Below are positions 12,352 to 14,067 of a DNA stretch of 14,067 nt, piece by piece; position 1 is the first letter of the stretch; each line of letters opens with the position of its first letter. A model generated the notes under the pieces. The model saw nothing but the letters and a program-made list of their open reading frames with translations, did no database searches and was not told the origin of the DNA. The translations under genes and the position numbers were made by a program. Where the stretch lies: assembly GCA_905212515.1 (NCBI GenBank), contig CAJMEU010000069.1, positions 1 through 14,067 on the forward strand, read 5' to 3'. The stretch is from an uncultured Oscillospiraceae bacterium (GTDB taxonomy: Bacteria > Bacillota > Clostridia > Oscillospirales > Ruminococcaceae).

Positions 12352-12891
12352 ATGTACTTTTCCACGACTTATCCCTCCCCCGTGGGGATGCTTACCCTCG
12401 CCAGTGATGGGGAGCATCTGACGGGCCTGTGGATGGAAGGCCAGAAATATTTCGGCGGCACGATCACGGAACCTATGGCGCGGCAGGACGGCCTGCCGGT
12501 ATTTCATGCCGCGAAAAGCTGGCTGGACCGGTATTTCGCCGGAGGGAGGCCGAAACCCTCCGAACTGCCTCTGCGCCCCCAGGGCGGAGAGTTCCGCCAG
12601 GCGGTGTGGCGCATGTTGTGCGATATCCCCTATGGGGAAGTGACCACCTATGGGGAGATAGCCAAAAAAGTGGCGGTAGAACTGGGCAAAAAAACAATGT
12701 CCAGCCAGGCGGTCGGCGGTGCCGTGGGCCACAACCCCATCTCCATTATCATTCCCTGCCATCGGGTGGTGGGCGCGGGCGGCAGCCTGACCGGTTACGC
12801 CGGGGGCATTGCGAAAAAAGTAAAACTGCTGGAACTGGAGGGCGCGGATACTGCTAAACTGTTTGTGCCGGCAAAAGGGACTGCCCTCTGA
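12352..12891 (+). CDS. ogt: methylated-DNA--protein-cysteine methyltransferase (Ogt/MGMT)
   Basis: Suicidal repair protein that moves the alkyl group from O6-methylguanine or O4-methylthymine onto its own cysteine, 179 residues. The N-terminal ribonuclease-like domain covers about 1-80. The DNA-binding domain has EFRQAVWRMLCDIPYGEVTT and the active site IPCHRV with nucleophile C136. At the place of the arginine finger of human MGMT and E. coli Ogt (RAVG) this protein has SQAVGGAVGHNP, a form I have seen in other Firmicutes. ATG 12352 follows AAAGGAG. It stands alone between the tRNA terminator and its own terminator; I find no convincing promoter in 12198-12351. Confidence 0.95.
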   Translation: MYFSTTYPSPVGMLTLASDGEHLTGLWMEGQKYFGGTITEPMARQDGLPVFHAAKSWLDRYFAGGRPKPSELPLRPQGGEFRQAVWRMLCDIPYGEVTTYGEIAKKVAVELGKKTMSSQAVGGAVGHNPISIIIPCHRVVGAGGSLTGYAGGIAKKVKLLELEGADTAKLFVPAKGTAL

Positions 12892-12936
12892 CGCGGGCCG
12901 GACGGCCCAAAAGCAGGAACATTGAGATGATCGTTT

Positions 12937-12973
12937 AAAACATGTCCATGCTTGTGCATGGGCATGTTTTTTA
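12937..12973 (+). terminator. terminator of ogt
   Basis: AAAACATGTCCATGC (12937-12951) pairs with GCATGGGCATGTTTT (12956-12970) around a TTGT loop: 15 pairs with one U-G, then further T residues. The single U-G pair would be A-C on the other strand, which supports rightward use. Confidence 0.92.
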
Positions 12974-13300
12974 TTGCTTTGCTAGAAAAAACTGATCCTC
13001 ATAGCCGTGGGCCGGGGGCCCGCACAGCCGAAAAAAATAGCCGCAAAGGCGTAAATCGTAAGATTTTAATGTTTTTTAATAATTTTGCGTTATTTTGCCG
13101 TCCCCGGCCCCCTTTGGCGGAAGATATTCATATTACTCGTGAGAATCGGAACACAAAGGCAACCGGCCTTTTTTTATAATGGAAATAACAGAACAGGACG
13201 CCTGCACGAAGGATTTTATTCACAGGCGCCCTGCCCGCGCAAAATGCGTGCACAGAACCACGGCCGCCCTGTGCGCGGCCACGCGAAAGGAGATTCCGTT
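12974..13300 (+). other. long non-coding leader region before the ABC permease
   Basis: No credible gene; open frames here lack ribosome-binding sites. It holds a GC hairpin GTGGGCC-GGG-GGCCCGC (13007-13023) and a small hairpin AAATC-GTAA-GATTT (13053-13066). An AT-rich tract (13063-13096) is a plausible promoter region but lacks a clean -35/-10 pair. A terminator-like hairpin lies at 13155-13175, a TATAAT at 13175-13180 has no matching -35, and a GGCCGC/GCGGCC stem lies at about 13262-13280. No known riboswitch was recognised. Confidence 0.5.
13155..13175 (+). terminator. terminator-like hairpin in the ABC permease leader
   Basis: AAAGGC (13155-13160) pairs with GCCTTT (13166-13171) across a 5-base loop and runs into T residues through 13175. 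The left arm could instead pair with CCTTTG at 13111-13116 (CAAAGG at 13154-13159), giving two mutually exclusive structures as in attenuators. It could equally end a short upstream transcript. Confidence 0.45.
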
Positions 13301-14067
13301 ATGAAAAAAGGCAGCTTGGCGACCGCCCCGCGGCCCGGAAAGGGTGCGACGCTCAAATCAGAGCGCCAAAATTTACAGATCGCATTCCTGCTTCCACTGT
13401 TCCTCTCGCTGCTCATTTTGGTATTGGTGCCTATGGCCAGCCTGCTGGGGCTGTCCTTCACCAATTACAAGATGACCAGTTCCCAGCTGCGGTTCACCGG
13501 GCTGGAAAACTACATCAATCTGTTTTCGGACAAAGGCTTCCTCAACGCCGCCAAGAACACCCTGTTCATGGTGTTCTGGAGCGTACTGATCCAAATGGTG
13601 GTGGGCGTGGCGGCCGCGCTGGCCATCCAGCGTATGCGGCATTTCCGGGGCGTGGTACAGGCGTTGATCGTGATGCCCATGGTGATCCCGCCGGTGATCG
13701 CGGGCCTCATCTGGCGCATTTTGCTGATTCCCAAATACGGCGGCATCCATGCGCTGCTGTATGGCTTGGGTATCCACGACGCCCCCGCCTGGCTGACAGA
13801 CCCGGTCTCGGCGCGGTGGGTGATCGTATTGGTGGCCGTGTGGGAATGGATGCCTTTTGTGGTGCTGTTCGTGCTGGCCGCCCTGGATTCTCTGCCCGTG
13901 TCGCCCTTTGAAGCCGCGCGCATCGACGGCGCCAGCTTCTGGCAGGAGCTGTGGTATCTCACGCTGCCGCTCATCAAGCCCATTTTGTCCATGGTGCTGG
14001 TGTTCCGCATCGTGGAGGGGCTGAAAATCTTCCCGCAGGTGTTCTCGCGCACCCAGGGCGGGCCGGG
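13301..14067 (+). CDS. carbohydrate ABC transporter permease, MalF/UgpA type (partial)
   Basis: Inner-membrane permease of a sugar ABC importer, 255 residues present, open at the right edge. A basic N-terminus (about 1-24) leads into a first membrane helix (about 27-52, FLLPLFLSLLILVLVPMASL). Several more membrane helices follow, then the cytoplasmic EAA loop, which contacts the ATPase: EAARIDGASFWQELWYLTLP with E204-A-A and G210. The visible end, TQGGPG, is the usual motif near the last helices, so about 35-45 residues are missing. ATG 13301 follows AAAGGAG. The partner permease, binding protein and ATPase are expected beyond the window; the substrate cannot be read from this protein. A 327-base leader precedes it. 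Confidence 0.93.
   Translation, partial: MKKGSLATAPRPGKGATLKSERQNLQIAFLLPLFLSLLILVLVPMASLLGLSFTNYKMTSSQLRFTGLENYINLFSDKGFLNAAKNTLFMVFWSVLIQMVVGVAAALAIQRMRHFRGVVQALIVMPMVIPPVIAGLIWRILLIPKYGGIHALLYGLGIHDAPAWLTDPVSARWVIVLVAVWEWMPFVVLFVLAALDSLPVSPFEAARIDGASFWQELWYLTLPLIKPILSMVLVFRIVEGLKIFPQVFSRTQGGP

Noticed and set aside
13040..13050. GCCGCAAAGGC as part of a c-di-GMP (GEMM) riboswitch
   Set aside because: Only a few bases resemble the GEMM core; the paired tetraloop-receptor layout is not present.
12952..13179. 75-residue rightward open frame after ogt
   Set aside because: It begins inside the ogt terminator hairpin and has no ribosome-binding site.
1..14067. CRISPR arrays, insertion sequences or rRNA
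   Set aside because: No regularly spaced repeats, transposase motifs or rRNA signatures seen; the only recombinase is the tyrosine integrase.

Overview
The window reads as chromosome of a GC-rich Firmicute, most likely a class Clostridia gut organism of the Oscillospirales/Ruminococcaceae type (inference). The evidence is the gene order ylxM-ffh-rpsP-khpA, strong purine-rich ribosome-binding sites, GTG and TTG starts, a clostridial-type nucleoside phosphorylase, a KtrB/TrkH potassium channel subunit, and high-GC coding sequence punctuated by AT-rich promoters and T-rich intrinsic terminators.

Layout. 1-7: first codons of a leftward gene that runs off the window. 202-1593: tyrosine recombinase with a helix-turn-helix domain inserted into its DNA-binding part; this looks like the end of an integrated element or its remnant. 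1750-3933: three overlapping rightward genes (YfcE-type phosphodiesterase, TtcA-family tRNA thiolase, nucleoside phosphorylase) behind a near-consensus promoter, closed by a bidirectional terminator. 3985-4473: leftward dCMP deaminase with its own promoter. 4537-4665: a candidate small RNA on the minus strand, with promoter, three hairpins and terminator, lying between two other transcription units. 4761-5948: leftward F420-0:glutamate ligase (CofE) family protein, divergent from a LysR regulator (6095-6982) with overlapping promoters. 7082-8476: KtrB-like potassium transporter, converging on a divergent cysteine-synthase-family enzyme (8630-9529).

9719-12019 is the protein-targeting and ribosome block: ylxM, ffh (SRP GTPase), rpsP (bS16), khpA (KH-domain RNA-binding protein). 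It is followed at once by a hairpin, a tRNA-Arg(CCT) and a strong terminator; the usual next genes rimM and trmD are not here. 12352-12891 is an Ogt/MGMT repair protein. A 409-base non-coding stretch with several hairpins precedes a sugar ABC transporter permease that continues past the right edge.

The least explained items are the three-hairpin minus-strand RNA candidate (about 4537-4630), the dyad-rich divergent region between the cysteine-synthase-like gene and ylxM (9551-9718), the 15/17 direct repeats and TGTACAA motifs around the integrase, and the tightly overlapping yfcE/ttcA-like/nucleoside phosphorylase operon.
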